In this document: positions 36,212 to 47,518 of the stretch, piece by piece
How the letters are laid out: every line of letters begins with the position of its first letter
Numbering within the stretch: the stretch's first letter is position 1
Assembly (NCBI GenBank): GCA_014654535.1
Contig: BNBA01000019.1
Location: forward strand, 19,034-83,033
Reading direction: 5' to 3'
Length of the DNA stretch: 64,000 bases
Source of the DNA: Xanthomonas boreopolis
Lineage (GTDB): Bacteria; Pseudomonadota; Gammaproteobacteria; Xanthomonadales; Xanthomonadaceae
Notes under the pieces: model-generated
Seen by the model: the letters and a program-made list of their open reading frames with translations, nothing else
What the model was told of the DNA's origin: nothing
Database searches by the model: none
Translations under genes and position numbers: made by a program

Positions 36212-39200
36212 TCATGCCCGTCCCTCCGCCGGCACCGGCGCGCGCCGCTCGCGCCAGGCGCGCACGCGCTCGGAGAAGCGCTCCATGTACAGGTAGATCA
36301 CCGGCGTGGTGTAGAGCGTGACCAGCTGCGACAGCAGCAGGCCGCCGACGATCGAGATGCCGAGCGGGCGGCGCAGCTCCGAGCCGATGCCGGTGCCCAG
36401 TGCCAGCGGCAGCGCGCCCAGCATCGCCGCGGCGGTGGTCATCATGATCGGGCGGAAGCGCAGCAGGCAGGCGCGGCGGATCGCGTCGTGCGCGCTGGCG
36501 CCGGCGCGGCGCGCCTCGATCGCGAAGTCGATCATCATGATCGCGTTCTTCTTGACGATGCCGATCAGCAGCACGATGCCGACGATGCCGTCCACCGACA
36601 GGCTCAGCCCGCACAGCATCAGCGCCAGCAGCGCGCCGACGCCGGCCGGCGGCAGCGTGGAGATGATCGTGAACGGGTGGATGTAGCTCTCGTAGAGCAC
36701 GCCGAGCACGATGTAGATCACCACGATCGCCGCGATCAGCAGCCACACCACGTCGGTCTGGCTGCCGGTGAACTCGGCGGCCTTGCCGACGAACTGCGCG
36801 TGCACCTGGGTCGGGAGCTTCAGGTCCTGCCTGGCCTGCTCGATCGCCTTGACCGCCTGCGACAGCGAATAGCCCGGCGCGAGATTGAAGGAGATCGTCA
36901 CCGCCGGCAGCTGCTGCTGGTGGCTGACCACCAGCGGCGTGCTCGCCATCTTCGCCGTGGCCAGCGCCGAGAGCGGGATGATGCTGCCCGAACCGACGGT
37001 GATGCCGGTGTTGCGCTCGCCCACGCCGGTGGCGGTGGAGGAGTTGGACGAGGTCACCTGGCCGAAGCTGGTCGCGTTGGTGCCGGTCAGCGCGCCGGTG
37101 CCGTTGCTGGCCACCGCGAGCTGGTTCATCAGCGCGGTGCTGGTGCGGAATTCCGGCGCCACCTCCAGCACGACGCGGTACTGGTTGAGCTCGGTGAAGA
37201 TGGTGGAGATCTGGCGCTGGCCGAAGGCGTCGTAGAGCGTGTCGTCGATGGTCTGCATCGGCACGCCGAGCATGCTGGCCTTGTCGCGGTCGACGGTGAC
37301 TTCCAGGGCGTTGCCGCGGCTGGCCAGGTTGTTGTCGACGTCGGCCAGCTGCGGCAGCTTGCGCATGGCCTCGGTCATCCGCGTCGCCCACTCGGCCAGT
37401 TCGGCGCTGTCCACGTCGGAGAGCGAGAACTGGTACTCGGTGGCGGCCACGCGGGTGTCCAGGGTGACGTCCTGCACCGGCTTGAGGTACAGCGCCACGC
37501 CCGGGATGTCCTTCACCGCCGCCTGCAGCCGCGGCAGGATGTCCTCCAGCGCCTCGCGCTCGCTGCGCTCCTTCAGCACGATCGACAGTTGGCCCTGGTT
37601 GAGGGTCGGGTTCATGGAGCCGGCGCCGATGAAGGCGGCCACGCCGGTCACCGCGGGATCCTTGCGCAACGCCTCGGCCACCGCCTGGGTGCGCTGCTCC
37701 ATCTGCGGGAAGGCGACGTTCTGGTCGGCCTGCACCACGCCGGTGATCAGGCCGGTGTCCTGCTCGGGCAGCAGGCCCTTGGGAATGACGACGTACAGCA
37801 GCACGGTCAGCGCCACGGTGGCGATCGCCACCCACAGGGTCAGGCGCTGGCGGCCCAGCACCCAGTCCAGGGTGCGCTCGTACAGCGCCACGGTGCGCGA
37901 CCACAGCGTGGTCTTGCCGGCCGCGGCGGCGCGCTCGTGCGCGTCCTCGCCCTCGGGCAGCGCGTCGGGCCTGAGCAGGTAGGCGCACATCATCGGCGTC
38001 AGCGTCAGCGACACCAGCATCGAGATCACCACCGCGATGCTGAGCACCCAGGCGAACTCGTGGAACAGCCGGCCGGTCACGCCCGGCATCAGGATCAGCG
38101 GCAGGAACACCGCCACCAGCGACACCGTCAGCGACAGCACGGTGAAGCCGATCTGGCGCGCGCCGATCTCCGCCGCCTCGCGGCCGCTCTTGCCCTGTTC
38201 GATGTAGCGGACGATGTTCTCGATCATCACGATCGCGTCGTCGACCACGAAGCCGGTCGCCACCACCAGCGCCATCAGCGACAGGTTGTCCAGCGACATG
38301 CCGGCGAAGGCCATCACGCCGAAGGTGCCGGCCAGCGACAGCGGCACCGCCACCGACGGGATGATCGTGGCCCACAGCCGGCGCAGGAACACGAAGATCA
38401 CCGCCACCACCAGACCGATGGTGAGGATCAGCGTGAACTTCACCTCGTGCACCGAGGCGCGGATCGTCTCGGTGCGGTCGGAGAAGACGTCCAGCTTGAC
38501 GTCGGCCGGCAGCACCGCGCGCAGCTGCGGCAGGATCGCGCGCACCTGCTCGACGGTCTGCACGATGTTGGCGCCGGGCTGGCGGCGGATCTCCAGCAGC
38601 ACCGCCTGCTTGCCGTCGGCCCAGGCGGCGAGCTGGTCGTTCTCCACGCCGTCCACCACCTGCGCCACGTCCGACAGCCGCACCGGGCGGCCGTTGCTGT
38701 AGCTGATGATGGTGTCGCGGTATTCGGCCGCGTCGGTGAGCTGGTCGTTGGTGCCGATGCTGTAGGACTGGGTCTTGCCGTTGAGCGAGCCCTTGGGCGC
38801 GCTGACGTTGGTCTGGGTCAGCGCGCTGCGCAGCGACTCCATGGTCAGGCCCATGTTCGACAGCTGCGCGGGATTGACCTGGATGCGCACCGCCGGGCGC
38901 ACGTTGCCGGCGATCGAGACCAGGCCCACCCCCGGCACCTGCGACAGGCGCTGGGCCAGGATCGCGTCGGCGTAGCGGTTGATCTCGCGCAGCGGGAGCG
39001 TGTCGGAGGTGAGCTTGAGGGTGAGGATCGCCGCGTCGGCCGGGTTCACCCGGTTGTAGACCGGCTGGTACGGCAGCGACGAGGGCAGGGTGGCCTGGCG
39101 GATCGCGGCCTGCACGTCCTGCGCCGCGATGTCGATGTCCTTCTCCATCGAGAACTGCAGGATGATCGTCGACAGCCCCGCCGAGGAGTCGGACGTCATC

Positions 39201-39436
39201 ATGTCCAGCCCGGAGATCTGTCCGAGCTGGCGTTCCAGCGGCGTGGTCACCAGCGAGGCCATCGTGCTGGCGTTGGCGCCGGGATACTGGGTGGTGACGA
39301 CCAGGCTCGGCGCGTCGATTTCCGGCAGCGCCGAGACCGGCAGCTGGCGATAGCCCAGGATGCCCAGCAGCAGCACGCCGGCCATCAGCAGCGAGGTGGC
39401 GATCGGTCGGCGGATGAAGATCGTCGAGAAGCCCAC
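36212..39436 (-). CDS. mdtB: RND multidrug efflux transporter, MdtB-like subunit
   Basis: A 1074-residue RND pump beginning at GTG with GFSTIFIRRPIATSLLMAGV. GTG at 39436 has AAGGAC at good spacing and starts exactly at the conserved first helix. An ATG 48 bases upstream adds an unconserved tail. The Asp pair is intact in VATGFVVDDAIVMIENIVRY. A stretch between about residues 790 and 840 is unusually rich in Ser, Thr and Gly (TSSNSSTATGVGERNTG), a loop longer than in E. coli MdtB. It is in the middle of the operon, 84 bases after the adaptor and 52 bases before the second pump. Confidence 0.9.
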   Translation of the reverse strand: MGFSTIFIRRPIATSLLMAGVLLLGILGYRQLPVSALPEIDAPSLVVTTQYPGANASTMASLVTTPLERQLGQISGLDMMTSDSSAGLSTIILQFSMEKDIDIAAQDVQAAIRQATLPSSLPYQPVYNRVNPADAAILTLKLTSDTLPLREINRYADAILAQRLSQVPGVGLVSIAGNVRPAVRIQVNPAQLSNMGLTMESLRSALTQTNVSAPKGSLNGKTQSYSIGTNDQLTDAAEYRDTIISYSNGRPVRLSDVAQVVDGVENDQLAAWADGKQAVLLEIRRQPGANIVQTVEQVRAILPQLRAVLPADVKLDVFSDRTETIRASVHEVKFTLILTIGLVVAVIFVFLRRLWATIIPSVAVPLSLAGTFGVMAFAGMSLDNLSLMALVVATGFVVDDAIVMIENIVRYIEQGKSGREAAEIGARQIGFTVLSLTVSLVAVFLPLILMPGVTGRLFHEFAWVLSIAVVISMLVSLTLTPMMCAYLLRPDALPEGEDAHERAAAAGKTTLWSRTVALYERTLDWVLGRQRLTLWVAIATVALTVLLYVVIPKGLLPEQDTGLITGVVQADQNVAFPQMEQRTQAVAEALRKDPAVTGVAAFIGAGSMNPTLNQGQLSIVLKERSEREALEDILPRLQAAVKDIPGVALYLKPVQDVTLDTRVAATEYQFSLSDVDSAELAEWATRMTEAMRKLPQLADVDNNLASRGNALEVTVDRDKASMLGVPMQTIDDTLYDAFGQRQISTIFTELNQYRVVLEVAPEFRTSTALMNQLAVASNGTGALTGTNATSFGQVTSSNSSTATGVGERNTGITVGSGSIIPLSALATAKMASTPLVVSHQQQLPAVTISFNLAPGYSLSQAVKAIEQARQDLKLPTQVHAQFVGKAAEFTGSQTDVVWLLIAAIVVIYIVLGVLYESYIHPFTIISTLPPAGVGALLALMLCGLSLSVDGIVGIVLLIGIVKKNAIMMIDFAIEARRAGASAHDAIRRACLLRFRPIMMTTAAAMLGALPLALGTGIGSELRRPLGISIVGGLLLSQLVTLYTTPVIYLYMERFSERVRAWRERRAPVPAEGRA

Positions 39437-39520
39437 GTGGCTCGTCCTTACGTCAGTCGGGGCCGGCGCGCATGGCGCCAGCACGCGGGCGGGGCGCTGC
39501 GCGCCGCCGCCGGGAGGGAA

Positions 39521-40762
39521 TCAGCGCGGGCCACCGCCGCCACGGCGGCCGCCCGGGCCGCGGCCCTGCTTCTGCTGGGCGGCCTTCAGCTCGGCCTCGG
39601 TCGGCGGCGCCGGCGTCTCGCCCGGGGCCAGCGCGTTGACCTTGCTGCCCGGCTTCAGGCGGAACTGGCCTTCGGTGACGACCTTGTCGCCGGCCTTCAG
39701 GCCGCTGGCGATCTGCACGTGGCTGTCGTCGACCTCCACGCCCTGCACCACCGTCTGCATCCTGACCGTGTTGTCGGGCTGCACGACGTAGACGTAGTCG
39801 CCGTCCGGGCCGCGCTGCACGGCCTGCGCCGGCACCACCACGCCGCCGGGGATCGTGCGCAGCTGCAGCCGCACGTTGACGAACTGGCCCGGCCACAGCG
39901 CGTTGTCGGCATTGGCGAACACCGCGCGCGCGGCGAAGGTGCCGCTGTCGCTGCTGATGGTGTTGTCGATCACGTCGAGCTTGCCGTCCGCGCTGATCAC
40001 GTGGGCGTCGCCGCGGTCGAGCGCGGCCACCGGCAGCGGCGCCTTGGCCTGGCCGTCCCGCACCGCCTGCAACTGGTTCTCGGGCAGGTTGAAGGAGACG
40101 TAGATCGGGTGGATCTGGGTCAGGGTGACGATGGTGGAGCTGGTGGAGACGACGTTGCCCACGTCCACGCCGCGGATGCCGGCGATGCCGTCGATGGGCG
40201 CGGTGATGCGGGTGTACTGCAGCTGCACCTGCGCGGCGCGCATCGAGGCGTCGTTGGCGGCCACCGCGGCCTCGTACTGGCTGACCTGGTTGCGCAGCGT
40301 GTCCAGGTCGGTCTTGGCCACGTAGGGCTGGTACTCCGGCGCGCTGGAGCGCGCGTAGTTGGACCGGGCCGTGGCCAGCTGCGCCTGGTTCTGGCGCTTG
40401 GCGGCGGCGGCCTCGTCGTAGCTGGCCTGCAGGGTGCGCGGGTCGATCTGCGCGAGCAGGTCGCCCTTCTTCACTTCCTGGCCTTCCTTGAAGTTGATGC
40501 TCAGCAGCTGGCCGCCCACCTGCGGCGTCACCGTGGCGGTGTTGAGCGCCTTCACCGTGCCCAGCGCGGTGGCGTAGACCGGCACGTCCTGGGTGGTCGC
40601 CGCCACCGCGGTGACGGGCACCGGGGCGGAGTTCTGGTCGCCGCTGGCGTCGGGCGCGCCCGGCGGCTTGCCCTGGGGCCCGCCACGCAGCATCCGCGCG
40701 CCGACGGCCAGCACGACGACCACTGCCACGACCAGCAGCGAGATCTTCCAGAAACGCGACAT
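39521..40762 (-). CDS. mdtA: RND periplasmic adaptor, MdtA-like
   Basis: A 413-residue membrane-fusion protein. The N-terminal anchor is MSRFWKISLLVVAVVVVLAVG. Lipoyl halves (ALGTVKALNTATVTPQVGG and YTRITAPIDGIAGIRGV) flank a helical hairpin (about residues 115-180), followed by beta-barrel and membrane-proximal domains. The C-terminus is an unusual Arg/Gly-rich tail (KQGRGPGGRRGGGGPR). AGGAG precedes the ATG at 40762. It is first of three genes, so the operon promoter should lie in 40763-41131. Confidence 0.92.
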   Translation of the reverse strand: MSRFWKISLLVVAVVVVLAVGARMLRGGPQGKPPGAPDASGDQNSAPVPVTAVAATTQDVPVYATALGTVKALNTATVTPQVGGQLLSINFKEGQEVKKGDLLAQIDPRTLQASYDEAAAAKRQNQAQLATARSNYARSSAPEYQPYVAKTDLDTLRNQVSQYEAAVAANDASMRAAQVQLQYTRITAPIDGIAGIRGVDVGNVVSTSSTIVTLTQIHPIYVSFNLPENQLQAVRDGQAKAPLPVAALDRGDAHVISADGKLDVIDNTISSDSGTFAARAVFANADNALWPGQFVNVRLQLRTIPGGVVVPAQAVQRGPDGDYVYVVQPDNTVRMQTVVQGVEVDDSHVQIASGLKAGDKVVTEGQFRLKPGSKVNALAPGETPAPPTEAELKAAQQKQGRGPGGRRGGGGPR

Positions 40763-41131
40763 TCGACAACTCCTGATGGCGGGGGGGACGCGCGATCGGC
40801 ACGGCCCGGCTGGCTGGGCGGTGGAAGCATATCGTCGGCCCCCGTCGTTTGGACCATGACGGATGGGATAGGCCGTAGACCTCCATCCGCCGGGTTGGTT
40901 CAGCCGTGGACCGGCACCCGACAAACGCATCGCTGCGGCATCGGTTGACGGCCGGGACGGCGGGGGATGCGACCCATGGGATCGGCTCAGGCCGCGACGG
41001 GCTCCACCGGGCCCCATGGTGACCGAAGCCGTTTGCGCCGCGATGTCGGGCAAGACACAGAGCGACGCCGGTCTATGGCCGGTTTCGGACATGGCCTACA
41101 GTGGAGCGGCTTGCCACCCCAAGGAGCCCGA
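40763..41131. other. Divergent intergenic region between the efflux operon and the M20 gene
   Basis: These 369 bases must carry both promoters. Only weak hexamers are visible: TTGACG near 40944 on the plus strand, and TATGCT on the minus strand near 40830. No clear palindromic operator, gene or repeat is seen. Confidence 0.4.
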
Positions 41132-42448
41132 ATGCGTCCCTCTCGTCTGCTGGCCTGCTCGCTGTTGCTGGCCGCCCCCTCGCTCGCCCTGGCCCAGTCC
41201 GCCGAGCGCCCCGAAGTGACCGCCGCCGCCGACAAGCTGCAGGCGCAGGTGGTGCAGTGGCGTCGCGACTTCCACGAGCACCCCGAACTGTCCAACCGCG
41301 AGGTGCGGACCTCGGCCAAGGTCGCCGAGCACCTGCGCAAGCTCGGGCTGAAGCCGCGGACCGGCATCGCCCACCATGGCGTGGTGGCGATCATCAAGGG
41401 CGGCAGGCCCGGCCCGAGGATCGCCCTGCGCGCGGACATGGATGCGCTGCCGGTCACCGAGCAGACCGGCCTGCCGTTCGCCTCCAAGGCCACGTCCGAG
41501 TACCGGGGCGAGACCGTCGGGGTCATGCACGCCTGCGGCCACGACGCGCATACCGCGATCCTGCTCGGCGTGGCCGACGCGCTGGTCGCCATGCGCGAAC
41601 GCTTGCCGGGCGAGGTGATGCTGATCTTCCAGCCGGCCGAGGAAGGCGCGCCCGGCAACGAGGAAGGCGGTGCGTCGCTGATGCTCAAGGAGGGGCTGTT
41701 CGCCGACTTCAAGCCGGAGGCGGTGTTCGGCCTGCACGTGTTCTCCAGCGTCCAGGCCGGCCAGATCGCGGTGCGCGGCGGCCCGCTGATGGCCGCCTCG
41801 GACCGCTTCAACATCAAGGTCGTCGGGCGCCAGACCCACGGCTCCGCGCCGTGGAACGGCATCGACCCGATCGTCGCCGCGGCCGACCTGATCGGCGCCG
41901 CGCAGACCGTGGTCAGCCGCCGCGCCAACATCGCCAGGCAGCCGGCGGTGGTCAGCTTCGGCGCGATCAAGGGCGGCATCCGCTACAACATCATCCCCGA
42001 CGACGTGGAGATGGTCGGCACCATCCGCACCTTCGACGAGGGCATGCGCCAGCAGATCTTCGCCGACCTGAAGACCGTGGCCGAGCACACCGCGGCCGCG
42101 CACGGCGCCACCGCCGAGGCCCACGTGCCCGACCAGGACGGCAACCCCGCCACGGTCAACGACCCGGCGCTGACCGCCCGGATGCTGCCCAGCCTGCAGG
42201 CCGTGGTCGGCAAGGACAACGTCTACGAGCCGCCGCTGCAGATGGGGGCCGAGGACTTCTCGTTCTACGCGCGCGAGGTGCCCGGCCTGTTCTTCTTCGT
42301 CGGCGCCACCAGCCCCGGCATCGACCCGGCCACCGCGCCCAGCAACCACTCGCCGAAGTTCCTGCTCGACGAGAAGGCCCTGGACGTGGGCCTGCGCGCG
42401 CTGCTGCAGGTCTCCCTGGACTACCTGGAAGGCGCCCGGCCGGGCTGA
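41132..42448 (+). CDS. Exported M20-family amidohydrolase/aminoacylase
   Basis: A 438-residue zinc metallohydrolase of the M20D group (amidohydrolase, N-acyl-amino-acid or hippurate hydrolase type). A signal peptide is clear (RLLACSLLLAAPSLALAQ), so it works in the periplasm. Metal and catalytic motifs are LRADMDALP, HACGHDAHT, PAEEGAPGNEEGG and the late His in SNHSPKF. AAGGAG (41121-41126) fits the start at 41132. Amide-bond hydrolysis is secure. The actual substrate, such as an acylated amino acid or peptide, is not. Confidence 0.88.
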   Translation: MRPSRLLACSLLLAAPSLALAQSAERPEVTAAADKLQAQVVQWRRDFHEHPELSNREVRTSAKVAEHLRKLGLKPRTGIAHHGVVAIIKGGRPGPRIALRADMDALPVTEQTGLPFASKATSEYRGETVGVMHACGHDAHTAILLGVADALVAMRERLPGEVMLIFQPAEEGAPGNEEGGASLMLKEGLFADFKPEAVFGLHVFSSVQAGQIAVRGGPLMAASDRFNIKVVGRQTHGSAPWNGIDPIVAAADLIGAAQTVVSRRANIARQPAVVSFGAIKGGIRYNIIPDDVEMVGTIRTFDEGMRQQIFADLKTVAEHTAAAHGATAEAHVPDQDGNPATVNDPALTARMLPSLQAVVGKDNVYEPPLQMGAEDFSFYAREVPGLFFFVGATSPGIDPATAPSNHSPKFLLDEKALDVGLRALLQVSLDYLEGARPG

Positions 42449-42465
42449 GTCGGCACCTCGCGTGA

Positions 42466-42556
42466 GCGGCTCCGGCCGCGACGGGCTTTCGTGCGAATCC
42501 CACGCAAGGCCCGCACGTCCATGTGCGGGCGATTCAAGGGGAAAGCCCCGTCGCGC
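42466..42556. repeat. REP-like nested hairpin
   Basis: GAGCGGCTCCGGCCGCGACG at its left end resembles the GGAGCGGC...GCCGCGACGGG REP family. A long outer stem, GCGACGGGCTTTC (42478-42490) with GAAAGCCCCGTCGC (42541-42554), has a one-base bulge. It encloses GAATC/GATTC and an 8-bp stem GCCCGCAC-GTCCAT-GTGCGGGC (42509-42530). It starts 18 bases after the M20 stop and may also stabilise or end that transcript. Confidence 0.7.
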
Positions 42557-42642
42557 CGATGGCCCGAGGCTAGGTAGGCCGCCCCCACGGTTCAAGCGTT
42601 CCATACACCTTCCGGCCAGCCGCCGCCCCGTAGAATCGGCGG

Positions 42643-43461
42643 ATGAACACCCCCCAGGATTCCAGCCTCGGCCGCGAGGTCGCGTACCCGGACCGCTACG
42701 ATCCGGCCCTGCTGTTCCCGATCCCGCGCGCCGCGGCCCGCGCCGAGATCGGTATCGGCGCGGCGCTGCCGTTCTCCGGCCACGATCGCTGGCATGCCTA
42801 CGAACTGGGGTGGCTCGACGCGCGCGGCAAGCCCTGCGTCGCCACCGCGACCCTGCAGGTGCCGTGCGATTCGCCCAGCCTGATCGAGTCCAAGTCGCTC
42901 AAGCTCTACCTGAACTCCCTCAACGGCGAGCGCTTCAACAGCGCCGAAGCGGTGCGCGCGCGCATCGCCACCGACCTGTCGGCGCGCGCCGGCCGGGAGG
43001 TGATCGTCGAGTTCGGCCTGCCGCCGGTGGATGCGGTCGGCGAGGGCGAGTCGATCGACGCGCTGGACGTGGCCATCGAGGACTACGGCCCGCCCAATGC
43101 CGGCTACCTGCACACCGATCCCACCGGCGGCACGGTCGAGGAAACGCTGGTGTCGGCCCTGCTGAAATCCAACTGCCCGGTCACCGGCCAGCCGGACTGG
43201 GCCAGCGTGTCCCTGCGCTACCGCGGCGAGCGGATCGACCGCGAGGGGCTGCTGCGCTACCTGGTGAGCTTCCGCGACCATGCAGAGTTCCACGAGCAGT
43301 GCGTCGAGCGCATCTTCCACGACGTGCAGCAGCGTTGCCGGCCGCAATGGCTGGCGGTGGAGGCGCGCTATACCCGCCGCGGCGGCCTGGACATCAATCC
43401 GCTGCGCGCCAGCCCGCAGCTGGCCTCGCCGCTGCCGGCGTTCCGCGACCCCCGGCAATGA
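42643..43461 (+). CDS. queF: NADPH-dependent 7-cyano-7-deazaguanine reductase QueF
   Basis: QueF reduces preQ0 to preQ1 with NADPH in queuosine tRNA modification. The 272-residue length marks the long, two-domain (YqcD/E. coli) type. The [16 protein letters not shown] motif ([18 protein letters not shown]) is present. The nucleophilic Cys and nearby Asp are in [14 protein letters not shown]. The C-terminal RRGGLDINP is also typical. The gene stands alone between an M20 hydrolase and a LysM gene. No preQ1 riboswitch is evident upstream. Confidence 0.96.
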   Translation: MNTPQDSSLGREVAYPDRYDPALLFPIPRAAARAEIGIGAALPFSGHDRWHAYELGWLDARGKPCVATATLQVPCDSPSLIESKSLKLYLNSLNGERFNSAEAVRARIATDLSARAGREVIVEFGLPPVDAVGEGESIDALDVAIEDYGPPNAGYLHTDPTGGTVEETLVSALLKSNCPVTGQPDWASVSLRYRGERIDREGLLRYLVSFRDHAEFHEQCVERIFHDVQQRCRPQWLAVEARYTRRGGLDINPLRASPQLASPLPAFRDPRQ

Positions 43462-43473
43462 CCGGCGGTCCCC

Positions 43474-43503
43474 GCATGCCGGCCGGGTGAGCGGCCGGCA
43501 TGC
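43474..43503. terminator. 12-bp hairpin after queF
   Basis: GCATGCCGGCCG (43474-43485) pairs perfectly with CGGCCGGCATGC (43492-43503) around GGTGAG. No T run follows, so it may be a Rho-dependent or stabilising structure. Confidence 0.5.
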
Positions 43504-43593
43504 GCGGTAAGCCGGTTTCACGCCGGCGCGATCCCTTCTTAACATCCGCCGTGCGACCGTACCCGCCAGTCCGGTAACAAGGAACCGCTGGCG

Positions 43594-43890
43594 ATGAGCA
43601 ACGACAAGAAGGCCGATTTCTCGGATGTCACCTCCAAGGTCGACAGCACCGCCCAGGTAGTGCAGAAGGCCGATTTTTCCGATGTCTCCGCGCGGGTGGA
43701 CAGCACCGCCGAAATCGTGGGCGAACAGTCCTATACCGTGCAGAAGGGCGATTCGCTGTCGAAGATCGCCAAGCACTTCTACGGCGACGGCAACGCCTGG
43801 AAGCGCATCTTCGAGGCCAACCGCGACGTGCTCGACGATCCCGACAAGATCTTCCCCGGCCAGAACCTGCGCATCCCCGCGAAGTCCTGA
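43594..43890 (+). CDS. LysM-domain protein with N-terminal tandem repeat
   Basis: A 98-residue protein. The C-terminal LysM domain (residues about 46-95, YTVQKGDSLSKIAKHFYGDG) would bind peptidoglycan or chitin-like glycans. The first 38 residues are two near-identical units, KADFSDVTSKVDSTAQVV and KADFSDVSARVDSTAEIV, which are not part of the LysM fold. No signal peptide is present, as in YgaU-type cytoplasmic or periplasm-associated LysM proteins. It is followed 24 bases later by a lipoprotein gene, whose mature start also contains NVDSTAPVAS. Confidence 0.82.
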   Translation: MSNDKKADFSDVTSKVDSTAQVVQKADFSDVSARVDSTAEIVGEQSYTVQKGDSLSKIAKHFYGDGNAWKRIFEANRDVLDDPDKIFPGQNLRIPAKS

Positions 43891-43914
43891 TCCGACCACT
43901 CAAGGAGAACCACC

Positions 43915-44400
43915 ATGCAGAAGACCCCGCTTTCCGGCGCCGTGATCCTGGGCCTGACCGCCGCGTTGGCCCTGGCAGGCTGCAAGAAGAAGGACGAGGC
44001 CAACGTCGACAGCACCGCCCCGGTCGCCAGCCAGCCGGCGACGCCTGCACCGTCCGAGCCCGCACCGGCCGCGGCGGCGGTGAGCGTCACGGGCGTGACC
44101 GTGGGCAACAACGCCGCCGCCGACAAGTCGGTCGCGCCGGTCGCCACGCTCGGCGCCAAGGACAAGATCATCGTCTCGGTGAAGACCGACGGTACCGCCA
44201 ACAACGTGCCCGTGAACGTCAAGCTGACCTACCAGGACGGCCAGGCCGCCGGCGAGCAGAGCGCCACGCTCAACGCCACCGGCGCCGAAACCACCAACAT
44301 CGAGTTCACCAAGGCCAGCGACTGGCCGGCGGGCAAGTACACCGCCGACGTGACCGTGGACGGCAAGCCGGCCGGCAGCCAGCAGTTCGAGGTGAAGTAG
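43915..44400 (+). CDS. Lipoprotein of unknown function
   Basis: A 161-residue lipoprotein. The lipobox LALAGC places the lipidated Cys at residue 23, followed by KKKDE. A disordered Ala/Pro/Ser/Val-rich stretch covers about 28-65. The rest is beta-rich and may be an immunoglobulin-like fold (IIVSVKTDGTANNVPVNVKL, AGKYTADVTVDGKPAGSQQF). Basic residues after the Cys do not exclude outer-membrane sorting. It forms a likely operon with the LysM gene and ends at a strong terminator. Confidence 0.78.
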   Translation: MQKTPLSGAVILGLTAALALAGCKKKDEANVDSTAPVASQPATPAPSEPAPAAAAVSVTGVTVGNNAAADKSVAPVATLGAKDKIIVSVKTDGTANNVPVNVKLTYQDGQAAGEQSATLNATGAETTNIEFTKASDWPAGKYTADVTVDGKPAGSQQFEVK

Positions 44401-44454
44401 GGCTCAGGGAGCAGCACGCCCGCCGTCTCTCTCCCGGCGGGCGTTCTCGGCTGG

Positions 44455-44483
44455 AGGCGCAGCGCAAGCTGCGCCTCTTTTTT
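44455..44483 (+). terminator. Rho-independent terminator after the lipoprotein gene
   Basis: A perfect 9-bp stem AGGCGCAGC-GCAA-GCTGCGCCT (44455-44476) with GNRA-type loop is followed by CTTTTTT (T at 44478-44483). A second GC hairpin (GCCCGCCG/CGGCGGGC) lies just upstream at about 44417-44442. Confidence 0.93.
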
Positions 44484-47045
<2,562 letters not shown>

Positions 47046-47080
47046 TCCGGCGTCGTTCGCCGGATGCGCCGGACGGGAAA

Positions 47081-47113
47081 GCCCGCCTCTCCAAAGAGGC
47101 GGGCTTTTTTTTT
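47081..47113 (+). terminator. Rho-independent terminator of icd
   Basis: A perfect 10-bp stem GCCCGCCTCT-CCAA-AGAGGCGGGC (47081-47104) is followed by nine T (47105-47113). It starts 36 bases after the icd stop. Confidence 0.96.
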
Positions 47114-47222
47114 GGGGCCGCTCTCGATCGATGTCACGACCCTGCCGACAAGGCGTCGGGCGAGGTCCCTCCCATATCGCGTTGCCGGGCGAATCGGCTC
47201 CTTTCCGTGCCGCCGCTACTGC

Positions 47223-47417
47223 TCACCGGAACGGCGATAGCGCCGTCATCGCACGGACCAGCAGCGCCGCGCGCCGCCGCTGGGCACGCTCGCGACGCCG
47301 CCGCGCGCGGCCTCGCTCGCGCTCGCCGGCGAGGCCCGAGGGTTCGGCGAGCTGGCGCGCAAGCTCGGCGCTAGCGATATGGCCGTGCATGAAAAGCAAT
47401 CCGCTGAAGATGCCCAT
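47223..47417 (-). CDS. Small protein divergent from the LysR gene
   Basis: A 64-residue product, [20 protein letters not shown] at the start and strongly Arg-rich in the middle ([18 protein letters not shown]). The ATG at 47417 has a good GGAGG site (about 47425-47429). It faces away from the LysR-type regulator, 101 bases between the starts, the layout of a gene controlled by its divergent LysR neighbour. No family is recognised. It may be a small membrane-associated or RNA-binding protein, or a spurious frame. Confidence 0.5.
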   Translation of the reverse strand: MGIFSGLLFMHGHIASAELARQLAEPSGLAGERERGRARRRRERAQRRRAALLVRAMTALSPFR

Positions 47418-47518
47418 GTCCTTGCCTCCACTTGAGTGGAATCGACGATAAGCGCACGCTGGACAGGCAAAAAGTGACAATTGCGCAACCCATCCTTGAA
47501 GACGGCTCAAGGCTCGCC

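Noticed and set aside
36119..40948. A 1609-codon plus-strand open frame opposite the RND operon
   Set aside because: It is antisense to mdtABC, has His/Arg/Gln-rich composition typical of GC-rich shadow frames, and shows no domain.
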